64,000 nucleotides of DNA from Streptomyces marianii (GTDB lineage Bacteria; Actinomycetota; Actinomycetes; Streptomycetales; Streptomycetaceae): positions 3,952,001-4,016,000 of the forward strand of contig NZ_VAWE01000001.1 in the NCBI RefSeq assembly GCF_005795905.1. The letters are read 5' to 3'. The notes below the pieces were generated by a model. That model was not told where the DNA came from, did no database searches, and saw only the letters and a program-made list of their open reading frames with translations. The translations under genes and the position numbers were made by a program. This document shows positions 8,543 through 16,869 of the stretch, piece after piece (within the stretch, counting starts at the first letter, position 1; each line of letters starts with the position of its first letter).

Positions 8543-9771
8543 CCGCAACCAGGCGCTTCCAGCGAATCATCGCCACCACCGACATCCACTCGGCCTTCGA
8601 CGACGCCCTCCCGATGCTCGCGCACCTGCACGCCATGAGGCACGACAGCCTCGTCGTCGACTGCGGGGACTTCTTCGAGGGCACGGGCTACTACCGACTG
8701 GGCAAGGGCGCCGTCGAGCGGGACATTCTCACGACGCTGTACGACGTGCTGGCGCCCGGCAACCACGGCTGGCCACACTACTTCGAGCCCGGCCTGCGGG
8801 AGATGACGGTCTGCGCCAACGCCGTCGACGACGCCACCGGACGACCGCTGCTCGACCGTCTCCGTGTCGTAGAGGTGCACGGCCGCCAAGTCGCCGTCAC
8901 AGCGGTCATCGGCGTCAGCGCGTTCCACACCATCCCCGCCGACGAGCGGGCGGGGCACCTCGTCACCGACCCCGTGACTGCGCTACGCGAGCTGATGCTG
9001 GAACACCACCACCACGTGGACTCGTGGATCGTGCTGTCCCACTCCGGTTTCGACGAGGACCTCAAGCTCGCCGACGCCTGCCCGTTCGTGGACGTCGTCT
9101 TCGCCGGCCATTGCCACAGCGACACCTACGGGCCGGTGCACGTCGGTGACACCCTCGTCGTCAAGGGCCGTGAGCTGGCCGACGGATACGCCGCCGCCGA
9201 ACCGGTCGGCTCCGGGTGGGCCGCCCGGACGACCGTCTTCCCCGCCCCTGCGACGGTCTCGGACGAGCTCGCCGTCCTGGACAAGCAGCTCGACTCCACC
9301 TGCCGGATGCTCGCCACTCCTCTCGGCGCCGTCAACGAGCCCTACTGCAACGCCGTCCTCAACCGCCACCGGCTCCTCCAGGACATCGCTGCCCGGCTGC
9401 ACACCGGCCTCGGCGCCGACGCGGTCGTCCTCAACGACACCACCCTTCGCCCCACCCTCCTCGGCGACATCCTGACGCTCGGCGACCTGCTGGCCATCGA
9501 GCCGTTCGACAACCAGCTCGTCCACGCCTTCCTCCCCGACAAGTACGCGGAGGATCCGAACGTCCTGCTCAAGCACCTGACCAAGCAGACCGGCCCCCTG
9601 GCCGTCGTTCCCTGGCCGCTGCCCCAGGGCACCCGGTCCGTCCTGACGACCGACTACCTCGCCGACACGCACCTCGGCGGACGCACCCACCAGGCCGGCC
9701 TCCGCCTCGGCGAGGCCGTCCGTCGCACCCTCGCCACTCCGCCGCCCGACCAGGAGGAAGGCGCACGATGA
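8539..9771 (+). CDS. 5'-nucleotidase-like metallophosphoesterase
   Basis: 410 residues, ATG overlapping the previous stop. The N-terminal metallophosphatase domain shows the metal-binding motifs in order: TDIH (DxH), CGDFFEG, PGNHGW, SHSGFDED and GHCHSD. The C-terminal part (from about residue 240) resembles the 5'-nucleotidase substrate domain, with DAVVLNDTTLR and GDLLAIEPFDNQLV. There is no signal peptide, so unlike UshA it should act in the cytoplasm. Known relatives remove phosphate from nucleotides. In this operon it would suit dephosphorylation of an enolpyruvyl-nucleotide intermediate. It overlaps both neighbours by 4 bp. Confidence 0.88.
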   Translation: MTATRRFQRIIATTDIHSAFDDALPMLAHLHAMRHDSLVVDCGDFFEGTGYYRLGKGAVERDILTTLYDVLAPGNHGWPHYFEPGLREMTVCANAVDDATGRPLLDRLRVVEVHGRQVAVTAVIGVSAFHTIPADERAGHLVTDPVTALRELMLEHHHHVDSWIVLSHSGFDEDLKLADACPFVDVVFAGHCHSDTYGPVHVGDTLVVKGRELADGYAAAEPVGSGWAARTTVFPAPATVSDELAVLDKQLDSTCRMLATPLGAVNEPYCNAVLNRHRLLQDIAARLHTGLGADAVVLNDTTLRPTLLGDILTLGDLLAIEPFDNQLVHAFLPDKYAEDPNVLLKHLTKQTGPLAVVPWPLPQGTRSVLTTDYLADTHLGGRTHQAGLRLGEAVRRTLATPPPDQEEGAR

Positions 9772-10307
9772 TCCTCACCGGCCCCGAGATCACCGCCGCC
9801 GCCCACGACGGCCGTCTGACGATCAGCCCATTCGAATCCGGGCAGGTCAACCCCAACAGCTACAACGTCCGCCTCGGCCCCAGTCTGCTGACCTACACGA
9901 CCGCGGTCATCGACGCCCACCGGGCGAACCCGACCACCACGGTCAAGATCGGCGAGGACGGGTACGTGCTTCAGCCCGGCGAGCTCTACCTCGGCCACAC
10001 CCTCGAACAGGTCGGCTCCGACACCTTCGTCCCGCTGCTGTTCGGCCGCTCCTCCGTCGGCCGACTCGGCCTGTTCGTCGAGATCACCGCCCCCATCGGC
10101 GACATCGGCTTTCACGGCCAGTGGACCCTGATGCTCTCCCCGATCCGCCCCCTGCGCGTGTACGCCGGCATGAAGATCGGGCAGATCATGTTCTTCGTCT
10201 CCACCGGCGACATCGACCTGTACGCGGGTAAGTACCAGGCGGCCGACGGCCCCCAGCCCTCTCGCTGCTGGCGGGATGTCACTCGCGTGGGGGCGGTCGC
10301 GCCGTGA
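9768..10307 (+). CDS. dCTP deaminase-like protein, catalytic Glu replaced
   Basis: 179 residues. The Dcd/dUTPase fold is clear: NSYNVRLG near residue 25, LQPGELYLGHTLE near residue 70, GRSSVGRLGL near residue 90, IGDIGFHGQWTL and then YAGMKIGQIMFF. The triphosphate-binding Ser/Arg loop RSSxxR is intact. The residue that aligns with catalytic Glu138 of E. coli Dcd (VLEF) is Met here (TLMLS), so deaminase activity is doubtful. Dcd enzymes are trimers with active sites at subunit interfaces. The following gene has the opposite pattern, so the two may form one hetero-oligomer. ATG overlaps the phosphoesterase stop. Confidence 0.88.
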   Translation: MILTGPEITAAAHDGRLTISPFESGQVNPNSYNVRLGPSLLTYTTAVIDAHRANPTTTVKIGEDGYVLQPGELYLGHTLEQVGSDTFVPLLFGRSSVGRLGLFVEITAPIGDIGFHGQWTLMLSPIRPLRVYAGMKIGQIMFFVSTGDIDLYAGKYQAADGPQPSRCWRDVTRVGAVAP

Positions 10308-10839
10308 TCCTCACCGGGCCTGCGATCACAGCCTCCATCCGTGCCGGCGAGATCATCATCGACCCGTACGACCCCGCCCGCGTCTCCACGAACGCCTACG
10401 ACTGGCGCCTCGGCAACGCTCTCCGGGTCTGCGCCGGTGACCTCGACGCCGCTGTCCCACCGCCTACACCGAGCAGACGATCCCCAGCACCGGCCTGGTC
10501 CTCCGGCCCGGGCTGCTCTACCTCGGCGTCACCCACGAGCGGACCGGATCGGAGGCGTACGCGCAGATGCTGAACGGCGACCGCACCGTCGGCGCCCTCG
10601 GCATCTGGGTCCACGTCTCTGCCCCGCTTGGACACCAGGGCCACGCGATCCGCTGGACCCTGGAGATCCGGGCTGCGCGGCCCGTCCGCGTCTACCCGGG
10701 CATGACGTTCGGCAAGCTGGTCTTCCTGGCCGCCCAGGGCACACCGGCCAGCTACCAGCAGCAGCTCGCGAAGTACGCCTCCACCGAGGGCATCGACATC
10801 TCCCGCCTTTACGAGGAGATCGGCGGAGACAGTCGATGA
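10304..10839 (+). pseudogene. Second dCTP deaminase-like gene, frameshifted
   Basis: The GTG start overlaps the first deaminase-like stop. The N-terminal part runs in frame to about nt 10450 (NAYDWRLGNALRVCAG). The rest continues in another frame (YTEQTIPSTGLVLRPGLLYL, then the ORF 10567-10839), so one indel lies near 10445-10465. The reconstructed protein is about 178 residues. It keeps the catalytic-Glu segment (RWTLEIRA) but has GDRTVGALG where GRSSxxRLG is expected, losing the Ser and Arg. This is the mirror image of its neighbour. If the indel is a sequencing error the gene is intact; if real, the protein is lost. Confidence 0.75.
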
Positions 10840-11953
10840 ACTCCCCCGCCAATCCCTCTCCAGGGCCGATGACCGCCACGTTCCTGGACATGCCCGCCGG
10901 CAGCCCAGGCGGCAGCGTCGAACTCTTCCTCGACCTCTACACCGGCGAGAAGTCCCTCATCCCCGCGAGGGCCTTCATGCTCGCCCCGGCCGGACCCCGT
11001 CCCCGGACTCCGACCGGCCTCGACCTGCTCAGCGCAGGCGGCAAGTGCTTGGAGGGACCGGCCTTCGGCCGCTACGTCGCCGCCCTGCACAGGGCGCTGA
11101 CGGCCGCGATCAACCCTTCCGAGATCGACGTCCTGCACCTGCACCACCTTGCCTTCGGCGCCACCCCCGCCCTGATGAGGGCCCTACCCACGCACCCCCG
11201 CATCGCCCTGGTCCACGGCACCGATCTACTCTTCGCCGAAGCCCACCGCGACCAGCTCCAGGTCCTGAGGGCAACCGCCCGGGCCGCCGACGCCATCGTC
11301 GTCCCCACCGGCGCCATGGCCGACCGCCTCCTCAAGCTCGCCCCGCAGACCGATCGCCGCAAGATCACCCACATCCCCTGGGGCATCCCCGACCGGCTCC
11401 TCAGCTGCCCGTTAGTCCGCACCACCCACCCGCTGAGGAGCCACCTGCGGCTGCTGTACGCGGGCCGGCTGACGGCGGAGAAGGGCGTCGAGGCCCTGCT
11501 CCGGAGCGTGGCTCTGCTCCAGGGCGTCGAGTTGTCGATCGCCGCCCCCAGCACCCAGTTCCGTGTTCTGGCCCCACGGCTGCAGCGGGCCGGGGTGAGA
11601 ACCCGCTACCTCGGCTGGCTCCGCCGTCCCCAGCTGTGGAAAACGTTCACCGAGCACGACGTGCTCGTCATGCCCTCCACGACCCTGGAGGCCATGGGCC
11701 TGGTCGCCCTGGAAGCCCAAGCCTGCGGCCTCCCCGTCCTCTACCAGCCCATTCCCGGCCTCAGTGAAGCGCCCGCTCCGGTATGGCCACCGACTTCACC
11801 CAGCCCGCCGCCCTCGTCCGAGACCTGGACCGCCTGCGAACCGAACCCGGTCTCCTCCCCGCCCTCCGGCAAGCCGGGTACGCCAACGCCGCCCGGTACC
11901 TCCTGTCGAAGACCGCCCGAGAACTGGCCGACCTCGGCCGCCAGCTCACCTGA
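10836..11953 (+). pseudogene. Glycosyltransferase (GT4-like), frameshifted near its 3' end
   Basis: ATG overlaps the previous stop by 4 bp. The first about 310 residues read as a GT-B enzyme: GGSVELFLDLY near the N-terminus, HLHHLAFGATPALM, VHGTDLLFAE, a LLYAGRLTAEKGVEAL nucleotide-sugar region and the donor-binding EAMGLVALEAQACGLPVL. After LSEA (nt about 11767) homology continues in another frame (ARSGMATDFTQPAALVRDL) to the TGA at 11951-11953. A one-base change therefore separates the last 60 residues. It would glycosylate the product of the cluster. The acceptor is unknown. Confidence 0.8.
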
Positions 11954-12062
11954 GACCAGCCGGGCCGGGCAACGCCCGCGACCACCGGCACGCCAATCGC
12001 CCGGCCCGACCGGCCCACCTCACTACGCTGGCCGCTGGGATGCCCACACGAAGAGGGAGACC

Positions 12063-13106
12063 ATGCCGTACCGCACCGAACGCATCGAGAACCTGCTGAG
12101 CGAAGGCGTCCGCGACAAGGTCTACCCGGGCGCGGTGTGGGCCGTCGGCGACCCCGGCGGAGTCCGGGCGACGGGTGCCACGGGCGTCCTGGACCCCGAC
12201 GAACCGGACGTGAGGATGCGGCCGGACACCGTCTTCGACGCCGCCAGCCTCACCAAGATCCTCGCTGTCTGGGCCTCCATCGGAGCCCTGTGGGAGGACA
12301 GCGTCCTCGACCTCGACGCCCCGCTCGGCACCTTCTGGGACGAGGTCACCGGCCACCCCCTCGGGGCCGTGACCGCCCGCCAGCTCCTGACCCACACCGC
12401 CGGCCTCCCCCTCCGGGCCCAGCTGGAGAACCTCTACGGAACCGACCCCGTCGGCATCCGCCGCGGAGTCCTGCACGAAGCCCTCAACCGGCCGCCCGGC
12501 GAAACCGTCGAGTACACCGACCGGGCCGCCCTCATCCTCGGCTACCTCGCCCAGCACCTCTCCGGCCTGCCGCTCGACCAGCTCTGCGAGGCGAGGACGT
12601 GGCGCCCGCTGGGCATGGACTCCACCCGCTTCGGCCCGCTACCCGCCGACATCGCGTTCCGATGCGCCCCCACCGAGCTCGACCAGGACACCGGCACCCA
12701 CCTCAAGGGCACCGCGCACGACTTCTCCGCCCGGCTCCTCGGCGGAGTATGCGGCATCGCCGGCACCTTCACCGCCCTCGACGACCTGGCCGTCTTCCTG
12801 CGCTACATGCTCGACCACACCACCGCCCCCGCCGAGGCCGGCTTCGGCGCCGAGTGGACCGCCCACTCCCTCACCGTGCAGACCGGCGGCCTCCAGCCCG
12901 AGCGCGGCTTGTTCTGGCACGCCGCCCCGGGCACCACCGACGAGCAGGATGTCTGGGTCCACTACGGCTTCACCGGCACCGGCATGTGGATCTCGCCCGC
13001 CCAGGACCGGTGGGCGGTACTGCTGACCAACAAGCTCTACTACACCCGCGACCGCCAGCCGCTGACCGATGTCCGCAACGCCTTCCGAGAGATGACGTTC
13101 AACTGA
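12063..13106 (+). CDS. Serine hydrolase of the class C beta-lactamase family
   Basis: 347 residues, ATG with GAAGAGGGAG just upstream. The SxxK nucleophile motif is DAASLTKIL near residue 60, the second motif is YTDRA near residue 155 and the third region is HYGFTGTGMWIS near residue 300. There is no signal peptide, so it is probably cytoplasmic, unlike true beta-lactamases. Family members include esterases, transesterases and D-aminopeptidases; several work as acyl transferases in natural-product pathways. It is 109 bp after the glycosyltransferase, without overlap, and ends the operon. A role in hydrolysing or acylating the cluster's product is inference. Confidence 0.87.
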   Translation: MPYRTERIENLLSEGVRDKVYPGAVWAVGDPGGVRATGATGVLDPDEPDVRMRPDTVFDAASLTKILAVWASIGALWEDSVLDLDAPLGTFWDEVTGHPLGAVTARQLLTHTAGLPLRAQLENLYGTDPVGIRRGVLHEALNRPPGETVEYTDRAALILGYLAQHLSGLPLDQLCEARTWRPLGMDSTRFGPLPADIAFRCAPTELDQDTGTHLKGTAHDFSARLLGGVCGIAGTFTALDDLAVFLRYMLDHTTAPAEAGFGAEWTAHSLTVQTGGLQPERGLFWHAAPGTTDEQDVWVHYGFTGTGMWISPAQDRWAVLLTNKLYYTRDRQPLTDVRNAFREMTFN

Positions 13107-13120
13107 GGTGGCCCTGCCAT

Positions 13121-13135
13121 GTTCCCCAAGGGAAC
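13121..13135. repeat. GTTCCCCAAGGGAAC, copy 3
   Basis: The same 15-mer occurs in both arms of the hairpin at 4679-4719. Here it stands alone, 14 bp past the serine-hydrolase stop. It is near-palindromic (GTTCCC-CAA-GGGAAC) and could be a weak terminator or a protein site. It marks the 3' ends of both divergent transcription units of the cluster. Confidence 0.5.
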
Positions 13136-13318
13136 AGGAGCGTGCTCCTCGAAGAGTCCGACGGCTGAACACCAGCACGTCCCTGCCGTCGCTTCCCCCG
13201 TCGCGCCGCAGACCATGCACTGACGTGCCAGTAGCCAACGGTGAGAAGCGGTCGACAAGGGAACAGGATGCGCCGGGGCGAGATGAGGTCACCTGCTCCG
13301 GTGACGCCCGGGCTTGTG

Positions 13319-13383
13319 GTGAGGGTTCGGTTCCAGTCCTCCGCTTTACAGCGAAGCCTCGGGTCAGCGACGAGGACTGTTGC
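13319..13383 (+). repeat. Diverged copy of tRNA-Gly 3' end plus hairpin
   Basis: Aligned without gaps to 2647-2711, about 46 of 65 positions match. The T-arm core GGGTTCG-TTCC, the CCGCT end and the following CGAAG, GGTCAG and GAC-AGGAC pieces all keep their spacing. It is too degraded for a tRNA. It most likely marks the other end of the island that starts at 2633. Confidence 0.5.
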
Positions 13384-13464
13384 TTTCAGCGGGATCCTTC
13401 CCGGCTACCGCGCGCTGCGGACGGGAACGGCGTAGCGGATACGCGTGGGCGCATACTGGCAGCA

Positions 13465-13686
13465 ATGACAAAGCCCAGTGCACCGAAGCGCTTCTTGCCC
13501 ACCAGCCCCTTCAAAGCCCCGGTCACGCTGCCTCCCAAGCGGTTCGCCGTAGGCGACCAGGTCACACACGACGTGCACGGTCTCGGCCGGGTCACCGGCA
13601 TCGAGGACGGGATAGCGGCGGTCGTGGATTTCGGCTCGACGCAAGAGCGAATCTTGAGTCCGTACGCCAAGATGAGCAAGCTGTAG
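13465..13686 (+). CDS. Small CarD/tudor-like beta-barrel protein
   Basis: 73 residues, ATG start. The C-terminal 45 residues (FAVGDQVTHDVHGLGRVTGIEDG then VVDFGSTQERIL) read as a small SH3/tudor-like barrel of the kind found in CarD-type RNA-polymerase-binding domains and at the end of UvrD helicases. The GDxVxHxxxGxGxV pattern is characteristic. The N-terminus is basic and proline-rich. It stands alone just outside the island. Its job is unknown; nucleic-acid or polymerase contact is a guess from the fold. Confidence 0.75.
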   Translation: MTKPSAPKRFLPTSPFKAPVTLPPKRFAVGDQVTHDVHGLGRVTGIEDGIAAVVDFGSTQERILSPYAKMSKL

Positions 13687-14019
13687 GACCGCCGTGCCGG
13701 TCACGGCACACCAGATCCGTTCACGGACCCACAAGGAAGAGGACCCCTCTCATCAACCTGACCTCGCCGTTCTCCGCTCCGGTAGAGACGTCCCCCTGCG
13801 CTGCCGCAGCATCGCCGCATCCCACCACACATCCCTTCCAGGCGCCCGGCTTCGGGGAGATCGAAGCCTGCCTGCTCGACGAAGACGCGCAAGCGTCCGC
13901 CTCTGGCGCGAGCGCGGCTCGACGCGAGGCATGCTAGCTCCCACCCCTGACGACGGCTTCGGCATCGGGCGACGAGGCGTATCCGTTTCGGTCTCCCTCC
14001 ACGGCGTGGTCCCTCCACA
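13687..14019. other. Intergenic region without a recognised gene
   Basis: Open frames here are short, disagree in codon use, and none has a ribosome-binding site with recognisable protein. Some peptide stretches resemble coding DNA in changing frames, so this may be the decayed 5' part of the STAS pseudogene that follows. Confidence 0.4.
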
Positions 14020-14300
14020 CGGGGGGCGGGTTCGACACCGATAGCGTCGCCTGCCTACGCGAGCGCTCGGTGATGCCCGCCGGGGCGCCGCCGAGCGGAT
14101 TCCGCTCGATGTCTCGGTTTCGGAGGCTCCGCCTTTCTCCGCTCGCTGGTCGAGGCTGCGTCGCGGGCTCGCCCAGCTGGTCCTCGTCGGCCCGCTTCCC
14201 TTCCAGATCCGGCTCATGTTCGAGATCACTGGCACCTTGCGACTGTTCCACCTCGCGGCGGACCGCAGCGACTCCCGCTTCGTCCGAGCCTTGCCCATCT
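14020..14300 (+). pseudogene. STAS-domain (anti-sigma antagonist) gene remnant
   Basis: Two frames together read like the second half of a STAS protein: FDTDSVACLRE in one frame, then RALGDARRGAAERIPLDVSV in the next, followed by LVLVGPLPFQIRLMFEITGT and LRLFHLAADRSDSRF. The pattern VGP...RLMFEITG..R.F is typical of the last helix and strand of Streptomyces anti-anti-sigma factors. There is no start in either frame. It lies next to a SpoIIE-type phosphatase, whose usual substrate is a phosphorylated STAS protein. The call is by eye only. Confidence 0.45.
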
Positions 14301-14304
14301 CTGA

Positions 14305-14814
14305 TCAGGCCGGCTCCTGCGCCGGGCCCGCCGACCGGGGCGGCCCGGCGAGGAGGATCTCAGCGGCCTGACTGGCGTTGCCGGGTACGACGGCTCGGAC
14401 CATGGCCTGGCGGGCGGCCTCCGGTGGTGTGTCCGGCGGGACGACCATGAGGGAGAAGTGGTCGCTGTCGCCGCGGGTGATCAGCACAGTGTCGTCGCCG
14501 ACGGGGAAGGAGTCGAGGTGCACGACCTGGTCGTCGACGACCAGGCGGGTCGGGATGCCATTCCAGGCCGAGGCGTCCAGGCCCACCCGGGTGATGGGCC
14601 CGAGATGCTCGGACAGGGCGCTGATCAGCGGCGGGATTTCCCGCTCGACGTCACGCGAGCGCGGCCACCAGGCGCCGTCGAGGAGGCTCTGCCGGGACCC
14701 CGTCGTCTCCAGCCGGAGCAGCGCGGTGCCCAGGCCGACGGCCTGATGGACCTCGTCCGGCAGGAGACGCGGAGGCGTGGGGACGTGGTGGGGGGAAGTG
14801 CCTGCGTCGGTCAT
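14305..14814 (-). CDS. DUF5994 family protein (first copy)
   Basis: 169 residues; start at MTDAGTSPHH chosen because the family signature follows soon after. The motif LLDGAWWPRSRDVEREIPPL near residue 50 defines DUF5994, together with ITRVGLDASAWNGIP. Function is unknown; members are small soluble actinobacterial proteins often near SpoIIE/STAS genes. A second copy lies at 16870 on the other strand, beyond the SpoIIE phosphatase. Confidence 0.85.
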   Translation of the reverse strand: MTDAGTSPHHVPTPPRLLPDEVHQAVGLGTALLRLETTGSRQSLLDGAWWPRSRDVEREIPPLISALSEHLGPITRVGLDASAWNGIPTRLVVDDQVVHLDSFPVGDDTVLITRGDSDHFSLMVVPPDTPPEAARQAMVRAVVPGNASQAAEILLAGPPRSAGPAQEPA

Positions 14815-15039
14815 GATCAGTCCGTCCGTCCACGGGTGGCGCCGCTGCCGCCCGGACCGGTGCCACGGCGGACGCTGAGCTGGCGGGCGGGGCGACGGCC
14901 CCGCTCTTTCACCGTACTCCGGGAGGCCGCGGGGATGAGCCGCTCCCCGCTGCGGAGCCGTTCGGCACCGGCGGCTTCGGACGTACCGTGGAGGGAAGGA
15001 GGCCCCGGTCCGCTCCTGTCGTTCGCGGCCGGGCCTCCG

Positions 15040-15327
15040 ATGGGAAAGGGCGGTGCCGCCTTGGATCGCAACGCGTCGGAAGCCCTGCCGCCGCCGGGGC
15101 ACGCCGAAGTCCGCATCGTCGCCGCCACCCCGGACGCCGCCCGGATGGTGGCCGACGTCCTCCGCCACTGCTTCGCTGGCGGCGAGCAGCGCAGCTACCC
15201 GACCCCGGGCGGGGGCACCCGCCTCCACCTCACCGTCGACACCGCACAACCCGCCGAACCGGCCCGGTCCTGGCTGGCCACCAGCAGACCCTCGAGCGGC
15301 ACCGGGCCCCACTCCGAGGAACCCTGA
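15040..15327 (+). CDS. Small hypothetical protein
   Basis: 95 residues from the ATG at 15040 (a TTG at 15061 is an alternative). The core EVRIVAATPDAARMVADVLR followed by GGEQRSYPTPGGGTRLHLTV suggests a compact alpha/beta fold with alternating strands. The C-terminal tail is Pro/Ser-rich. No family is recognised. It lies between the divergent DUF5994 gene and the SpoIIE phosphatase, so it may belong to the same regulatory group. Confidence 0.6.
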   Translation: MGKGGAALDRNASEALPPPGHAEVRIVAATPDAARMVADVLRHCFAGGEQRSYPTPGGGTRLHLTVDTAQPAEPARSWLATSRPSSGTGPHSEEP

Positions 15328-15460
15328 CCGGGCAGGCGGAGCCGATGGCGCGCGTGGCGGCCCCGGCTGCCGCGGAGCATCCTGGAAGCCGCACGCTGTC
15401 GGATCCGGCTCCTCGGCACCGGTCCAGGACGTCGCCGCGCCGCCCGCCAGGAGGCCCCGG

Positions 15461-16666
15461 ATGACCGTCGGACGGTACGAGGACCGGAACCCCGACCGCT
15501 CGGAGAGCTTCGGGGAGATGCTGCTGGGCCGGCTCCTGGACCACGCCCACGCGCTACCGCCTGAACGGGTGGGGCCGGCTCTGGCCGACGCGGTCGCCCT
15601 GATCGGCGGGCGGGAGGTGCAGGTCCTTCTCCAGGACTACGAGCAGGAGCACTTGGTCCCCCTGCCCGGGGACGGGCTGGAGGACGGCCGTCCCCTGCCC
15701 ATCGACGATTCGACGGTCGGACGGTGCTTCCTCACCTCGCACCCGGTCGAGGTGCCGCTGGCCAACGGGGTGCGGGTCCACGTCCCGCTGCTGGACGGCG
15801 GCGACCAGGCCGGCGTCCTGGCCGTCACCCTGGACGCGGTCGACGACGACGACCGCCGCATCCTGCGCAGGCTGGCGCACCTGGTCGCCGATGTCTTGCA
15901 GACCAAGAACGGCTACACCGACTTCTTCTTCCGCACCCGCCGCGGCGAACCGATGAGCGTCGCCGCCGAGATCCAGTGGTCGCTCCTGCCACCGCTCGCC
16001 ATGACGATGCCCCGCATCGCGGTCGCCGGAGTCCTGGAACCCGCGTACGACGTGGCTGGCGACAGCTTCGATTACGCCCTGAACGGCGACGTCCTCCACC
16101 TCGCCATGATCGACGCCATGGGCCATGGTCTGGACGCGGCCACGATGGCGACCGTGGCCATCGGCGCGTACCGGCACGCCCGCCGCACCAGCGTCGAGCT
16201 GTCCGAGATCTACCTCTTCATGGACCGGGCCATCGCCGAGCAGTTCGCCCCTGACCACTTCGTCACCGCGCAGATGCTGCGGCTCGGCACCGGCACCGGC
16301 CGCCTCCAGTGGGTCAACGCCGGACACCCCGCCCCCATGCTGATCCGCGACCACCGTGTCGTACGCCGTCTTAACAGCCCCACTACCCTCCCCGTCGGCT
16401 TCGGCGGAGACCAGCCGCAGGTCAGCGAAGTGACCCTCGTGCCCGGAGACCGGATCCTCTGCTTCACCGACGGGCTGGTCGAAGAACACGAGAGCAGACA
16501 GGAGGAATTCGGCGAGGACCAGCTGATCGACTGGGTCCATCGGCTGGACCGGGCCGACCGGGGCGTACGGGCCGTGGCACGCGACCTGTCCCACACGCTC
16601 AGACGGGCCCGCGGCGAGACCACCACCGACGACGCCACTCTCGTCCTCCTGGAGTGGCGCGGATGA
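15461..16666 (+). CDS. GAF-like / SpoIIE-type protein phosphatase
   Basis: 401 residues, ATG with AGGAGG 9 bp upstream. The first about 150 residues resemble a GAF sensor (GREVQVLLQDYEQEHLVPL, then STVGRCFLTSHPVEVPL). The catalytic SpoIIE/PP2C domain shows PAYDVAGDSFDYAL, DAMGHGLDAATMATVA, VNAGHPAPMLI and the terminal TTDDATLVLL. Such enzymes dephosphorylate STAS anti-sigma antagonists and so release sigma factors. The Asp residues needed for Mn2+/Mg2+ (GDSFD, DAMGHG, TDDA) are all present. Its partners may be the STAS remnant upstream or distant proteins. Confidence 0.92.
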   Translation: MTVGRYEDRNPDRSESFGEMLLGRLLDHAHALPPERVGPALADAVALIGGREVQVLLQDYEQEHLVPLPGDGLEDGRPLPIDDSTVGRCFLTSHPVEVPLANGVRVHVPLLDGGDQAGVLAVTLDAVDDDDRRILRRLAHLVADVLQTKNGYTDFFFRTRRGEPMSVAAEIQWSLLPPLAMTMPRIAVAGVLEPAYDVAGDSFDYALNGDVLHLAMIDAMGHGLDAATMATVAIGAYRHARRTSVELSEIYLFMDRAIAEQFAPDHFVTAQMLRLGTGTGRLQWVNAGHPAPMLIRDHRVVRRLNSPTTLPVGFGGDQPQVSEVTLVPGDRILCFTDGLVEEHESRQEEFGEDQLIDWVHRLDRADRGVRAVARDLSHTLRRARGETTTDDATLVLLEWRG

Positions 16667-16869
16667 CGGAGGGAGGTCGTGTCCGGCGCCCCGGCCGCTG
16701 CCGGAGAACGGACACGACCGGACGCCCTCGCCCGGTCCCCGCGCGGAGTACGGCGCAGTACGTTGGGAGCACCGGAAGCAACTCGTACACCCGCCTCCAC
16801 GCGGACGTCGTTCCCGGCGATCGCCACGCCGGGCCGGTCACGGGCGACTCGGGGACAGGTCCCTGTCTC

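Larger units (their letters stand above)
13107..13464. other. Intergenic region at the right boundary of the island
   Basis: No credible gene. It contains the GTTCCCCAAGGGAAC element (13121-13135), a copy of the ACGTGCCAGT motif starting near 13224, a CAAGGGAACAGGA word (13256) repeating the downstream half of the first, and the diverged tRNA-like segment at 13319-13383. Confidence 0.55.

Noticed and set aside
15554..16594. Long minus-strand ORF over the SpoIIE phosphatase
   Set aside because: Shadow of the plus-strand gene, biased to Gly/Asp/Val/His and without homology.
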